The notes under the pieces were generated by a model. The model did not search any database and had not been told where the DNA came from. It saw nothing but the letters and a program-made list of their open reading frames with translations. Shown here piece by piece: positions 1 to 9,754 of a stretch of DNA of 27,137 nucleotides. The stretch's first letter is position 1. The number at the start of each line of letters is the position of its first letter. This DNA is from Ophiothrix spiculata (Eukaryota; Echinodermata; Ophiuroidea; Amphilepidida; Ophiotrichidae), in assembly GCA_000969725.1 (NCBI GenBank), contig JXSR01S048372.1, one strand, 5' to 3'. The position numbers and the translations under genes were made by a program.

Positions 1-265
1 TCAGGGGAAATTTGACGGACCCAGGGAGAAAAATAGAGGGAAGGGAAAGAAGGAAAAAGAAGGGAAAGGGAGAGAAAAGAGAAAGAAAAAGGGGAAAAAA
101 GAGAAGGAAAAAGAAAGAAAAAGGGAAAAAGAGGAAGAAAGAAAAAAAGTGAAGAAAAAGAAAGGGGAAAGGGAAAAAATAAAAGGGGAAGAGAAAGGGG
201 GAAAAACAAGAAAGGGAAGGAGGGAAGGAAAGGGTGACAGAAAGAAGAGAATAGAGGGAAAGACT
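1..265. repeat. Purine-rich (GA) low-complexity tract
   Basis: Almost wholly A and G on the plus strand for 260 bp, with gggaaa/gaaagaaa phrases. It is not a perfect microsatellite. It may be the mirror of the polypyrimidine tracts at 4086-4320 and 9080-9210, which also adjoin G/C-run element ends. Confidence 0.7.
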
Positions 266-300
266 CAGCTTAAACCCCACTAGCTAGAGGGGAAAGGCGG

Positions 301-1013
301 CAGTGGCGTATTTGCCGGGGGTAGGGGGGCGGCCGCTCCCATCCCCTGATAGCAAAAAAAAAAAAAAAAAGGAAAAGAAAAAAGAACGAGGAGGACGTAG
401 TTAGGCCTAGGCCTACATGTCTTTTAAAGTAACTATTCAGAATCTTTGACCCCTTGCCGAACAAAATGGTGAGAATTGTAGCCCCGATAGAGCCACCCTT
501 GCCCTAACTTTTAGTTACTGGCACAAGTTTCACTCCAAAATTCCTCTTTGTTGTATTATATAGTAGGCCTTTTTTAACATGACAAAATAAAAAATACCAT
601 GAGAATGAAAGATTGAAACAGTTTTAGGTGAAATAAGCCACATTGTAAACATTCTTTTTTCGTGCAATACGCGCTCATTGAAAAAAAAATACATACGGTA
701 GGCCCTAGGCCTAATTTTGTTTGAACCATGTCACTTGCTCTTCCCTTTACCCGTAAATGGCAGCTACCCCACTGATTTTCAGCCAAATTTTTTTACTAAA
801 ACATCACATCATTTTGTTTGAATCATGTCACTTGCTCCTCTCCTTGACCATAGATGGCAGATACCCTGCATGTTTTTTGGCTGAATTTGCCGACAATTTT
901 TATTGTTCTTATTAAAGAACATAATATCATTTTATCATATTCAAACATAATATCATTTTCCGTGGACCCAAAGTTGCCCCCCCCCCCGACCGAAGAAGGC
1001 AGATACGCCACTG
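301..1013. mobile_element. hAT-like element with CAGTGGCGTAT ends (713 bp)
   Basis: The left end CAGTGGCGTATTTGCCGGGG and right-end complement CAGTGGCGTATCTGCC are inverted, and each is followed by G runs. No matching target duplication was found. Inside, a block of about 70 bp (ttttgtttgaaccatgtcac...atggcag) at 715-785 repeats in the same direction at 812-883. No coding frame of note. Confidence 0.7.
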
Positions 1014-1110
1014 GCATGTTTCCCCGGGCGCCACCTTAGGTGGAGGGGCGCTGAAATGACGTTGAAAAAATAAAACTGACAATCATTGAAATGAGAGCTC
1101 TATAGTGACC

Positions 1111-1132
1111 AGGGGCGTATCCAGGAATTCGC
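1111..1132 (+). repeat. Solitary hAT-like end
   Basis: caggggcgtatccaggaatt followed by a G run fits the CAGNGGCGTA end family, but no mirrored partner is visible. It sits just left of the MITE at 1195-1477. Confidence 0.45.
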
Positions 1133-1194
1133 AACCCGGGGGGTGGGGGGGGGGACACAACTTGATTTTGGCGCCCCCAGCAAAATTTAACAAT

Positions 1195-1477
1195 CAGGGC
1201 CGTACGAAGGCATGAGGGCAAGGGGGGGGGGGCAAACGCAATTACCGTCCCGAAATTCATGTTTCGTCCCGATGTATATACGTACCGTCAATTTGTTTGT
1301 AATGCAAAAAATCAATATAAAACTTTGATATTTCTGCTAAAGTTTGCTTTTTTGACTAAAAATTTGGGGGACAGTAAAAGAAGTAATATCATCCCAATAT
1401 TTTGATATTTGTCCCGCCAGCGTCCCGCTTTTTCGACCCGCCCCCTCCCCTCCTGCCCCCTGCTTCGTACGGCCCTG
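1195..1477. mobile_element. hAT-type MITE with 8-bp duplication (283 bp)
   Basis: Ends CAGGGCCGTACGAAGGCA and (complement) CAGGGCCGTACGAAGCA. TTAACAAT at 1187-1194 and TGAACAAT at 1478-1485 differ by one base and fit an 8-bp hAT duplication. A G run follows the left end, and a C-rich stretch precedes the right end. Confidence 0.82.
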
Positions 1478-1919
1478 TGAACAATGTGCTCCTCACCTCT
1501 CCTCGCCCCAGTTATGCGACACATTGCCAAATGTATCTTGACAGGGACAGATGCAGGGCAGATGTCTAATTTATACTTGAAGTTGTCGCTTTTTTAATCG
1601 ACAAACAATTAGGGGTGTCTGAGGAGGTTGTGCCCCCTCAGAAGATAGAACATTTTGAAATTTCTAAGTGCAAGTCACGCCACTTGGTGCATATATTTTT
1701 GTCTAATTCATACTTCAAGTTTTCACTTTTTTCAATCGACAAACGGGGGTGTCTGAGGGGTATGTGCCCCCTGAGAAGATAGAAAAAATTTGAAATTTCA
1801 AACTGCAAATCACGACATTTTGTGCATATATTTTTGTCTAATTCATACTTCAAGTTGGGCCAACCTTTAATACGATAAGCCGCAGAGTCTTAGTATTTAC
1901 GCAACACATAGTTCGGGTA

Positions 1920-2168
1920 CACTGTTAGAACGTTATGCAAATAATTTACCCAACGTTGGTTCAACTATGAACAACCCTACTTCTGGGTAAATAATTACCA
2001 ACGTTGCGTAAAATGTTGGCTAATTACCTAACTGTTGGGTAAAAGTTGTTGCTAATTACCCAAATATTGGGTAAAATTTCACCAACAGTTGGTTAATATT
2101 ATTTACCCAACAATTGGGTTGTTCATAGTTTAACCAACGCTAAATAATTGCCCAACAGTATAACAGTG
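1920..2168. mobile_element. CACTG-ended palindromic MITE inside satellite (249 bp)
   Basis: It runs from CACTGTTA to TAACAGTG, with TA immediately outside both ends (1918-1919 and 2169-2170). The arms are mirrored further in (ttggttcaactatgaacaac against gttgttcatagtttaaccaa). The middle repeats acccaac / gttgggtaa several times. The CACTG end and two-base duplication are shared with the element at 4652-5521. Confidence 0.82.
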
Positions 2169-3315
2169 TATATATCTATCTTGTGTAAAAAGGAAAATCT
2201 TCTAGACTTTATCATGTCCGATTCAGGGACGTTTCAATGAAAAGTGGGCCAACTTGCCCCACCGTCCCCTATATGTAGGGGGTGTCTGAGGAAGATAGAA
2301 CGTTTTGAAATTTCTAAGTGCAAGTCACAACATGCACCATTTGGTGCATATATATATTTTTTTATCTAATTCATACTTCAAGTTTTCACTTTTTTCAATC
2401 GACAAACGATAATTATGTAGGGCTAGGGGTGTCTGAGCATGCTGAGGGGGTTGTGCCCCTCAGAAGAGAGAACATTTTGAAATTTCATAGTGCAAATGAC
2501 GCCATTTGGTAATATATTTTTGTCTATAAATCATGTTTGAAGTTGTCACTTTTTTCAATCAACAAACAAATATGATGGTGGTGTCTGAAGGGGATGTGGC
2601 CCCTTAGAAGATAAGAAAATATTGAAATTTCAAAGTGCAATTCACGCCATTTGGTGCATATATTTTTGTCTAATTCAAATTTGAAAGTGCAAATCACGCC
2701 ATTTGTTACATTTATTTTTGTTTATTTCATACTTCAAGTTGACACTTTTTTTCAATCGACAAGCAATATGTAGAATGTGCCCCATAAGAAGATAGAAAAT
2801 GTTGAAAAAAAAATTCAATTCAGGCTAAAAATTGTTTAAAAATCTTGAAATTTGCGCAAAACTTGGCAAATTTTGACTGAATTTGTTGCCTTTTCACATT
2901 TACAATATCAAAAACAAAAGAAAATTCAAGGTGTAACGCACGGCAAGTTTTTCAATGATTTTAAAAAACATTTAAAACTATTTTTATTCTCTTTCTTTTG
3001 ATTTTTTCTCTACTCCCCTTTCTTTTCTATCTTTTTTGTGTCAAGATCCCCGAATGGGGCATTTCCCCCCGACTGACTCGCCAAACTGGAGGGGGGGGGG
3101 CTTTGGGCACGCTAGTGTGTACGGGGTGTCTGAGGGGGATGTGCTCCCTCAGAAGATAAAACAATTTGAAAGTGCAAATCACGCCATTTGTTACATTTAT
3201 TTTTGTTTATTTCATACTTCAAGTTGACACTTTTTTCAATCGACAAACAATATGTAGGGGGTGTCTGAGGGGCCGGGGGATGTGCCCCCTGAGAAGATAG
3301 AAAATGTTGAAATAT

Positions 3316-3966
3316 ATATGTGACGACTCACACCGAAAAGGGGGACTTTGCGACGATCTGCAAACTGAGATATCAGGCTTTGAAGTTGAGAAGTGGTAAA
3401 AGTTTCGTCTTGGGGTGAATTTGAGATTTTGTGATATTATGAATCTTCAAAGTTTTAAAAATCTTCCTACAAAGCCGTTTTCTATAAAATTGCGAAAAAA
3501 GATGATTTTGTGACAATTTTCTAACACCGTTTCAATCTCGTTTTCGCAATTTTGTGATCGGAAGAAAAACATCCATATTACTAGTAATTAAAAATGTGCC
3601 TAATTTGCCATATGTTTGTAACTGAATTAAAGATATGTATCTTGACAATGTCTGTGTCAAATTTGATGATGATTGAGTGCTCCTAAGTACCCGTTGCTAA
3701 GGAAATTTTGTGTATAGTTGAATAGTAATCAATAAAATTGATGCTATCACAAACCCAAACTTTAAAGCCTGTTTTCTCAAATTGCTATTTTTGAAAAGTG
3801 ATCAACACGCTCTTACTAAAATAGCCATATCTTCGGAACGGATTGTTGTATCGAAATGTTTGAGGTACCAAATTACTTGTGAAACTCTAAGTTTTCTCAT
3901 GATGCCAAAAACTCAATTTTGATGTCGGAACCAAAGTCCCCCCTTTCGGTGTGAGTCATCACATAT
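3316..3966. mobile_element. Inverted-repeat element inside satellite (~650 bp)
   Basis: The left end atgtgacgactcacaccgaa (continuing aagggggactttg) is mirrored at the right (caaagtcccccctttcggtg, continuing tgagtcatcacat). The arms are 33 bp with two or three differences. ATAT lies at both junctions, so a TA-type duplication is likely. The AT-rich interior has no coding frame. Satellite sequence resumes on the right at ttgttcatacttcaagttgg. Confidence 0.83.
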
Positions 3967-4085
3967 TTGTTCATACTTCAAGTTGGCACTTTTTTCAATC
4001 GACAAACAATGCATGTAGGAAAATTTTGAAATTTCAAAGTGCAAATCATGTTATTTGGTGCATATATTTTTGTCTTATTAATTCT

Positions 4086-4320
4086 TTGGCGCCCCCCGGT
4101 TTGGCGCCCTCTATTTTTCATTCTCTGTCCTTTTTGCGCCTCTCCTTCTCACCTTTCTTTTTTCCCTTTCCTTTTTGCGCCTTTCCCTCCTTTTCTCTTT
4201 CCTTTCTTCCCTCTTTCCTTTTTTTCTTTCTTTTTTGCGCCCCTCCTTTTTTCTGTCTTTTCAATTTTTCTTTCCTATCTTCCTCCCCTTCTTTTTCTTT
4301 CCATTTTGCTCATACTCATT
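4086..4320. repeat. Polypyrimidine tract with recurring ttttgcgcc
   Basis: CT-rich for about 230 bp, with ttttgcgcc(c/t)(c/t)tcc recurring four or five times. It follows ggcgccccccggtttggcgcc. The overlapping open frames encode only Phe/Ser/Pro/Leu low complexity and are products of composition. Confidence 0.75.
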
Positions 4321-4529
4321 TTACCGTGACACATTTCATACATTATGTTTATTTTATGTGACATGCCTCTGTAATGTGAAGCAATGTGCTTCATACAAAA
4401 TCCTTCATTAGGATGAAATCTGGATCTGTCCAACACCCCCGGTAGGGGATCAACCGGACAGGGTTTGGTGCACTTGGCAAGTGGTTTGATATTCTGAAAG
4501 TTCTTGTAGCAGATGGTTTCTAACAGGCT

Positions 4530-5534
4530 GGGCCAATATTCATGAAACACCGCTAACTCTATAGTTAGCTGCTATCTCTTTGTCTATACCTGTCAAATTT
4601 TGACTGGCATACAATAGGTTAGCAGCCAACTAAAGTTAGCGGTGTTTCATGCACTGAAAACCTAAACTGGTCAGTGTGACTGGACTAACAAGGATGACTA
4701 ACTTAGCCTAGCCTAGTCCAGCATGCTGGACTAGTCTCATTTTAGTTGTTTTACTAGTTTTAAGTTAGTCTGTTGACCAGCTTGACGTTAGTCCAGCAAG
4801 CTGGATGGACTAGTTTAGGCTAGTCGCTTGACTAGGTATTGACTAGTTTTACGTTAGTCCAGATGGTACCCATTTTGACTAACTTAACGTTAGTCAAGCA
4901 GACTTGACTAACGATAAGTTAGTCAAGCGGGACTAGGCAACGTTAGTCAGGCAAGCTAGTCGAGCACGCCAGTGCACATGTACGATAACAAGCTTTTAAG
5001 CTTAATCCACGATGTATAGCTAATCCGTCAATAATGTTGAGAGAGGTTTAAGAGTGACATATGAGTACCACCAAAATAGTCCGTGAGCTGCATATAATCA
5101 AATGTTATAATTCACGATACATCAGTACATAATGGTGATATTTATGAGGTCAAACGACGGCACGATGTTTTACATGTCTGTGCTGTCCACCATGTTGCCA
5201 TCAATGACTCCACCTGACCGTGCTCAGCCTGACTAACTTAAGCTAGTCAAGCCAGCTTGACCAACTTGAAGTTGCATGGTCAAGCTCTTTTGTACTGTCA
5301 AGCTAGTCAAGCTCTCAGTCTGGCAAACCCGTCAAGCAAGGTTTTGCACGTTAGTCAAGTGGGCTTGACTAGTTTACAAGCTAGTCAAGCAGGCTTGACT
5401 AGTTTACAAGCTAGTCAAGCCTGGCTTGACCAACGTCAAACTAGTCAGGCAAGCTGGACTAACCTGCCTGACTAGTTTAAAGTTAGTCAAGCAGCTGCTT
5501 GACTAGTTAAAGTTTTCAGTGTGAATATGAGCCC
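4530..5534. mobile_element. Palindromic MITE split by an insertion
   Basis: Bases 4530-4651 match the MITE at 5536-5653 (gggccaatattcatgaaac..., tgtcaaattttgac core, ...ggtgtttcatg) but stop short of the right end. The missing end (tgaatatgagccc) is found at 5522-5534, beyond the inserted element at 4652-5521. Rejoining across one copy of the TG duplication gives a normal right end. Confidence 0.8.
4652..5521. mobile_element. CACTG-ended foldback element with CTAGTC repeats (870 bp)
   Basis: The ends are CACTGAAAAC and GTTTTCAGTG. A TG dinucleotide flanks both (4650-4651 and 5522-5523). Both flanking thirds consist of diverged units of about 30 bp around ttgactagtttacaagctag and tcaagcaggc, themselves partly palindromic. 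A unique centre lies at about 4975-5220. An open frame at 5257-5475 with a ten-residue period comes from the 30-bp unit and is not a gene. Confidence 0.83.
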
Positions 5535-5535
5535 A

Positions 5536-5653
5536 GGGCCCATATTCATGAAACACTGCTAACTCTAGTTGGCAACTAACCTATTGTATACCTGTCAAAA
5601 TTTGACAGGTAGACAAAGAGTTAACGTTAGCAGGGTTACATGAATGTGGGCCC
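5536..5653. mobile_element. Palindromic MITE, intact copy (118 bp)
   Basis: It starts GGGCCCATATTCATGAAACA and ends with the imperfect complement acatgaatgtgggccc. The interior is itself palindromic (ctaac...cctgtcaaaatttgacagg...gttag), so the whole unit folds on itself. It directly abuts the tail of the interrupted copy at 4530-4651 / 5522-5534. Confidence 0.82.
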
Positions 5654-5664
5654 TGGTTTCTAAC

Positions 5665-6125
5665 TTGAACCAGCGAAGTAATATCTTGACACTAGTACAA
5701 AATTACTTTTGCTCAAAAATATTACTGGCCCGTTTCCCCGGAGGAGGTGGGGTGGGGCGGGGGTGGTGGTGACACGACTTAAATATAATGTTGCAGGCAT
5801 AGCGTGGCCATAGTTGGGTTCTGAAACCAAAATATATCCTTTTTCCCATATTCACACCCTAAATCGGGATTTTATCGATACTGTTTTCACACTAGGGTTT
5901 GAAAAAGTACCATATTTCTTGAAAATTGCCCCAAAAATTGTTGTTTTTGATACCCTAAACGGTGTCACCTGATACACCCTTCAGTCCTCAAAAACAAACC
6001 TAATTCACCCTTTTTTGGAGTCACGCTATGTTTGAAAGCCCCCCTCCCCCCTTTCACAGTAATTGCAAACTTTATATAAAAAGTCAACTTTCACAATTGA
6101 CACTTTGGGGTGCCCAAGTAGCTAC
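5665..6125. other. No gene seen
   Basis: A G-rich stretch (5742-5770) is followed by AT-rich DNA. catagcgtg near 5797 is mirrored by cacgctatg near 6022, a possible remnant of an inverted-repeat element. No coding signal. Confidence 0.45.
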
Positions 6126-6160
6126 CCAAACTATGGCACGCCTCGCATGACAAAACTATG

Positions 6161-6385
6161 TCGAGTTTTCCACTCTATATGTCGAGATCTCCCCTCTATT
6201 GGGCGAGTTTTCCTGTATGTTAGGCGAGTTTTCCCCTCTATATATCGAGATCTCCCCTCTATTGGTCGAGTTTTCCAGTCTATAGGTCGAGTTTTCCCCT
6301 CTATATATCGAGATCTCCCCTCTATTGGTCGAGTTTTCCAGTCTATAGGTCGAGTTTTCCCTCACTGTATGTCGAGTTCTACTAC
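6161..6385. repeat. 21-bp minisatellite in left arm of foldback element
   Basis: About ten units of a 21-bp motif, tcgagttttccagtctatagg and variants such as tcgagatctcccctctattgg. The right arm (about 7009-7120) has five or six inverted units of 20-22 bp. The period divides by three, which opens a false reading frame. Confidence 0.88.
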
Positions 6386-6494
6386 CTACATGGGAAAAAA
6401 AAATGTTGGCGAGAAAAAAAAAGTGGGCGAGAAAAAAATGATGGTGATCAATCAATTTTCTTGTTATTTACGCCAAAATATACGTCAAATATAG

Positions 6495-6880
6495 TTTGGC
6501 GTATACAATTTCAAATTTACATCGTGTTACGTTACAAACATTAAAGCATATACAATGTGTTGAGAGTTCACCACCTATTCTTACCACTTGTTTATACGGC
6601 GGCGTATAATTTGACGTATAAAATGTCAAAAATACATTGTGTATACAAATACCTTCTTGACAGTCTTAACCACATAATCCAGAGGTGTACAACGATAAAG
6701 TGAAAATATATACGCCGGCATATAGTTTGACGTATAAAATGTCAAAAATACATTGTGTATAGAATACCTTCTTGACAGTCTTAACCACATAATTCAGAGG
6801 TGTACAACGATAAAATGAAAATATATACGCCGACGTATAATTTGACGTATGATATTTCTCTATAACATTGTGTATGAATG
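6495..6880. repeat. 116-bp tandem repeat, about 3.5 copies
   Basis: The anchor tttgacgtataaaatgtcaa starts at 6610 and 6726, a shortened copy starts at 6841, and a diverged copy (tttggcgtata) starts at 6495. The spacings are 115-116 bp. The units also share accttcttgacagtcttaac and cagaggtgtacaacgataaa. It forms the loop of the foldback element. Confidence 0.85.
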
Positions 6881-7302
6881 ATATTGACATGTGAGTCATT
6901 ACCAACATATTTTTTCTCGCCAACATTTTTTTCTCGCCAGCGTTTTTTTTTCACCAACATTTTTTTCTCGCCAACATTTTTTTTTCTCACCATATAGGTA
7001 GTAGAACTCGACATACAGTGAGGGACAACTCGACCAATAGACAGGAAAACTCGACCAATAGAGGTGTAATCTCAACATATAGAGAGGAAAACTCGGCATA
7101 TAGAGAGAAAACTCGACATAGTTTTGTCATGCGAGGCGTGCCATACCAAACTGACATCCCATGTGCGGGCACTGTATACCTACGCCACAGCTGAACGGGA
7201 ACAGATTATTTCTTACTTCTTAACCAAGTGCCATTGTCAAGGGCTATTTTGCAACACTATGATAAAGGACACTTCAAAATAGTTTTGGTCAAGCCTGTCG
7301 AC

Positions 7303-7915
7303 ATGTCATCATCATCTAGGTCAGATGGCGCTCATAGCGCTGCTGTGCACTAGTTCACAAGCGTGGGCCTACGCCATCCATCTCTATCCTCTGCAAGCCT
7401 AACTTGAAGGCGTAATGCACCCTGCACACTATCTCCTGAAAAGTATTCCATGTCATCTGTCCAAGATGTTGCTGGACGCCCTCTTCCACGCTTTCCTTCT
7501 ATACCCTGAAGTATTTGTTTTTCAATGCTGCCATCCCTTCTTGACAATATGTCCAAAATATCTGTACTTCCTTTTCATGATCCCACATCTAAGGTGCAAG
7601 TCTGTTCCAATCTTTTCCATTCAGGCTGATGGAAATTCCACGACGATATTTTGCATACTCTGTACTGTCCAGTCGACCTAGCAATTGCCAGTCTTCTCTT
7701 CATCTCAAATGTACTGTCACCGCTGTTATTCATCATTGATCCTATGTAGGCTTACTCAAACTGCTTAACTTCCTCTATCTGTTGCCCATCAATGATGAAG
7801 TCTTCTGGTTTTCTTGGTGTTCAGAAGTAGCCCTTTCCTCTCACTAGCCTCTTTGATGCGTTTCAGGAGGTCAAGCAGCTCCTTTCTACTTTCTAAAGGT
7901 GCAATTCATGATTCT
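7303..7915 (-). pseudogene. Non-LTR retrotransposon (LINE) 3' fragment
   Basis: Read on the minus strand, the region encodes in order the C-terminal landmarks of a LINE reverse transcriptase. These are KELLDLLKRIKEASERKGLL LNTKK (about 7890-7815), MKRRLAIARS (about 7705-7675), a YFGHI block (near 7555) and GRGRPATSWTDDMEYFSG with AEDRDGWRR (7490-7360), followed by a stop at 7350. The blocks lie in different frames with stops between them, so the copy is dead. The sequence past the stop ends in a gatgatgatgac tail, as 3' LINE ends often do. The rest of the element is missing (5' truncation or decay). Confidence 0.85.
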
Positions 7916-8769
7916 GATGTGACAAATACCTACCCTTTTTCCTACCAAGATAAAAAAGAAGAGTAAAACATAAATGTTTGCTGAAAATTTAACTTCATTC
8001 CCACCATTCATTTTCAAGTTGCAAGCTTTTTAGCAATTTAAAAATCCCATAGGCTTGTGTTGTAATTACTGTCAAGGCCCCGACAATAATTCTAAAATGG
8101 CACATTTTCTAACTTTTCTTAAATGCAAGTACATGGTTTGGGGATTGTAACATATGCCAGTCATGGATTATTCCGGGGAGGAGTCCCATGCTGGTGGCAA
8201 CGTGTGTGTAAGGGTCAAAAGACCCCCTTTTCCAATAAGAGGGCGGGAATTTTAGTCTGCTTTTGCATTTCCGCAAATCCCTCCCAATACAAATCCTGGC
8301 TACGGACTGGTTTGAGTTTTCATATATTGGCCTATAAAAATGATTTTGTAGTTGACCAAAAATTGTTTTTGAGTGGAGCTAACATAATTGGCATATTAGA
8401 AACCTCAATATACCATGGATCTATAAAAATTGAATTTTATAGCTCCATGACATTACAACTCAATTTTGAGGTATATATGCACCATGTGCCACCAAAAAGA
8501 CCCTGCTTTTTTAGCTCGCTCTCACAATGCTCACCGAAAGACTCCCTATTTTACCAAATGTCACTCATTTACCCATAAGCTCCCATACCCCTATTTTTTA
8601 AACTTCCTTGTCACTGAAATAACCTTTGTCACTCAAAGACCCACAATTTTCTTAATTTGATGAAATTTGTCAAAAATTTCGCAAAAATCGTCGACAATTG
8701 CACATTTTTGGATATTTTGACCCCTTTTATTTTGTTTTCACTACCTGCAGATGATATCAGTTACTTGGG
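7916..8769. other. No gene seen; one solitary hAT-like end
   Basis: aaatcctggctacggactgg at 8291-8310 is the complement of a CAGTNNGTAGCCAGGATTT-type terminus. No partner was found. An open plus-strand stretch at 8123-8578 has a composition like the surroundings and no motif I recognise. Confidence 0.5.
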
Positions 8770-9591
8770 TCATGCTTCTGCTCCACTCATCTGTCTTACA
8801 ATCACATTCATTTGTCTTACGGTCTCATTTGACGATCTTGAGCATGATCTTCTCCATGCTATGTTGACCAACAATAGCCCAGGTCTCGGAGCCATATAGT
8901 TGGTTGGACACATTGGGTGAATACTGGCGTAACCAGCTTTGACCGTCCGGGGGGGGGGGGGGGGCAAAGACCCAAGAGCCTTCCCGATTTTTGTACTGGC
9001 TTGGGGAAAAAATTTAACGCGCCAAATATATGGACAAATTTGTTTATTTTAGCTAAAAAACGCCTATTTTTGGATGAAATAATGGTTTCTTTCTTTTTTC
9101 TTTTCCCTTCCTTCTTTTTCTTTCTTTTTCTCTTTTCCTTCGCCTTTTCCCTCTTCTTTGCCCTTTCTCTTCTTCTTCCTCCCTTCCCATTTTTTTGCTC
9201 TCATTTTTTTGGGTGGGCTGCCCCCCCCCCCCCGGACACCCCACTGGTTACGCCCCTGAATACCTTCCTTTTTACAAATCTGGGATATGTGTGGCCTAAT
9301 CTCTGAATTACCCAGCATTGCGGCGTATGTAGTGTCCTTGAGCAAGATATACTCATGTTCTCCTCTCCACCCAAGTGTCAAGTGGGTATTGACAATCTTC
9401 AGTACTGGGAAAGCAACAGACTCGCAGTGAAGGAGGTGTGTGATCCCCTCACCACAAATATAACAAAAAAATTGGAGTCTGACCCAATTGTATCGAAAGA
9501 GAGATGGGCACTCCGACCTGTATAAATACAAGCCATCCCCTTTACCTTTTTTAGACATGTTGCTCTGCATCTCATCATTTAGTTTTCCAAA
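8770..9591 (-). pseudogene. Repeat-derived open frame interrupted by a MITE
   Basis: With the MITE and one duplication excluded, a minus-strand frame runs about 153 codons from the Met at 9570 to TGA at 8770 (…LGNSEIRPHISQICKKEG and then HPMCPTNYMAPRPG…). I do not recognise it. In an overlapping frame at 8825-8899 the string LYGSETWAIV resembles the (L/Y)YGSETW block near the end of non-LTR reverse transcriptases. The stretch may therefore be a LINE remnant, with the longer frame a by-product. Function is unassigned and coding status is doubtful. Confidence 0.35.
8925..9256. mobile_element. hAT-like MITE with G-run and polypyrimidine core
   Basis: Left end TGGCGTAACCAG (8925-8936), right end complement GGGGCGTAACCAG (9244-9256). 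The 7-mer TGAATAC flanks both (8918-8924 and 9257-9263). A run of about 17 G near 8950 and a run of about 13 C near 9222 sit just inside the two ends, and between them is a 130-bp CT tract. The exact TSD length is uncertain because the end bases are ambiguous. It interrupts an open frame on the minus strand (8770-9591) without shifting it: element plus one duplication is 339 bp. Confidence 0.78.
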
Positions 9592-9754
9592 TTAAGGCAC
9601 CCCATCCTGATCTCACTCTTCTTCATACTTTATCGTATTGCTTGTGAAGCATTCAGATAATCAACTTCTTCTTTTGACATATTTTTAGCAAAATTTAAAA
9701 AGTCAAAATAACAAAAATCAACACGTAAATCAGCTTCTAGATATATAATTCTTT

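Larger units (their letters stand above)
1560..4085. repeat. Diverged satellite, about 138-160-bp unit, interrupted
   Basis: Unit landmarks in order: ggggtgtctgagg, tgtgccccctcagaagatag, aaatttcaaagtgcaaatca, catttggtgcatatattttt, tcatacttcaagtt, and ttttcaatcgacaaac. The last landmark occurs near 1596, 1734, 2397, 2557, 2754, 3238 and 3997. The spacing is 138 bp between the first two, with longer or partial units after. MITEs at 1920-2168 and 3316-3966 and a stretch of unrelated DNA (about 2820-3110) break the array. Confidence 0.85.
6132..7145. mobile_element. Foldback element built of tandem repeats, 1014 bp
   Basis: It starts TATGGCACGCCTCGCATGAC and ends with the exact complement. CCAAAC lies directly outside both ends (6126-6131 and 7146-7151). 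The arms (about 6132-6440 and 6895-7145) are mirrored. Both contain 21-bp units of tcgagttttcccctctatag type, then gttctactacctac, then several gcgagaaaaaaa units. The centre holds a 116-bp tandem repeat. Its open frames arise from the 21-bp period and are not genes. The layout resembles foldback-type transposons, whose inverted arms carry internal tandem repeats. Confidence 0.88.

Noticed and set aside
3951-4411. Phe/Ser-rich frames, which look like membrane proteins
   Set aside because: They are translations of a polypyrimidine tract; three overlapping frames are all open, as expected from composition.
5257-5475. Ten-residue repeat protein (SQAGLTSLQA units)
   Set aside because: Follows from the 30-bp CTAGTC unit of a foldback element.
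6063-6494. Repeat protein with SIGRVFPSIYRDLP-type units
   Set aside because: The seven-residue periodicity comes from the 21-bp minisatellite of a foldback element; the opposite strand is open as well.
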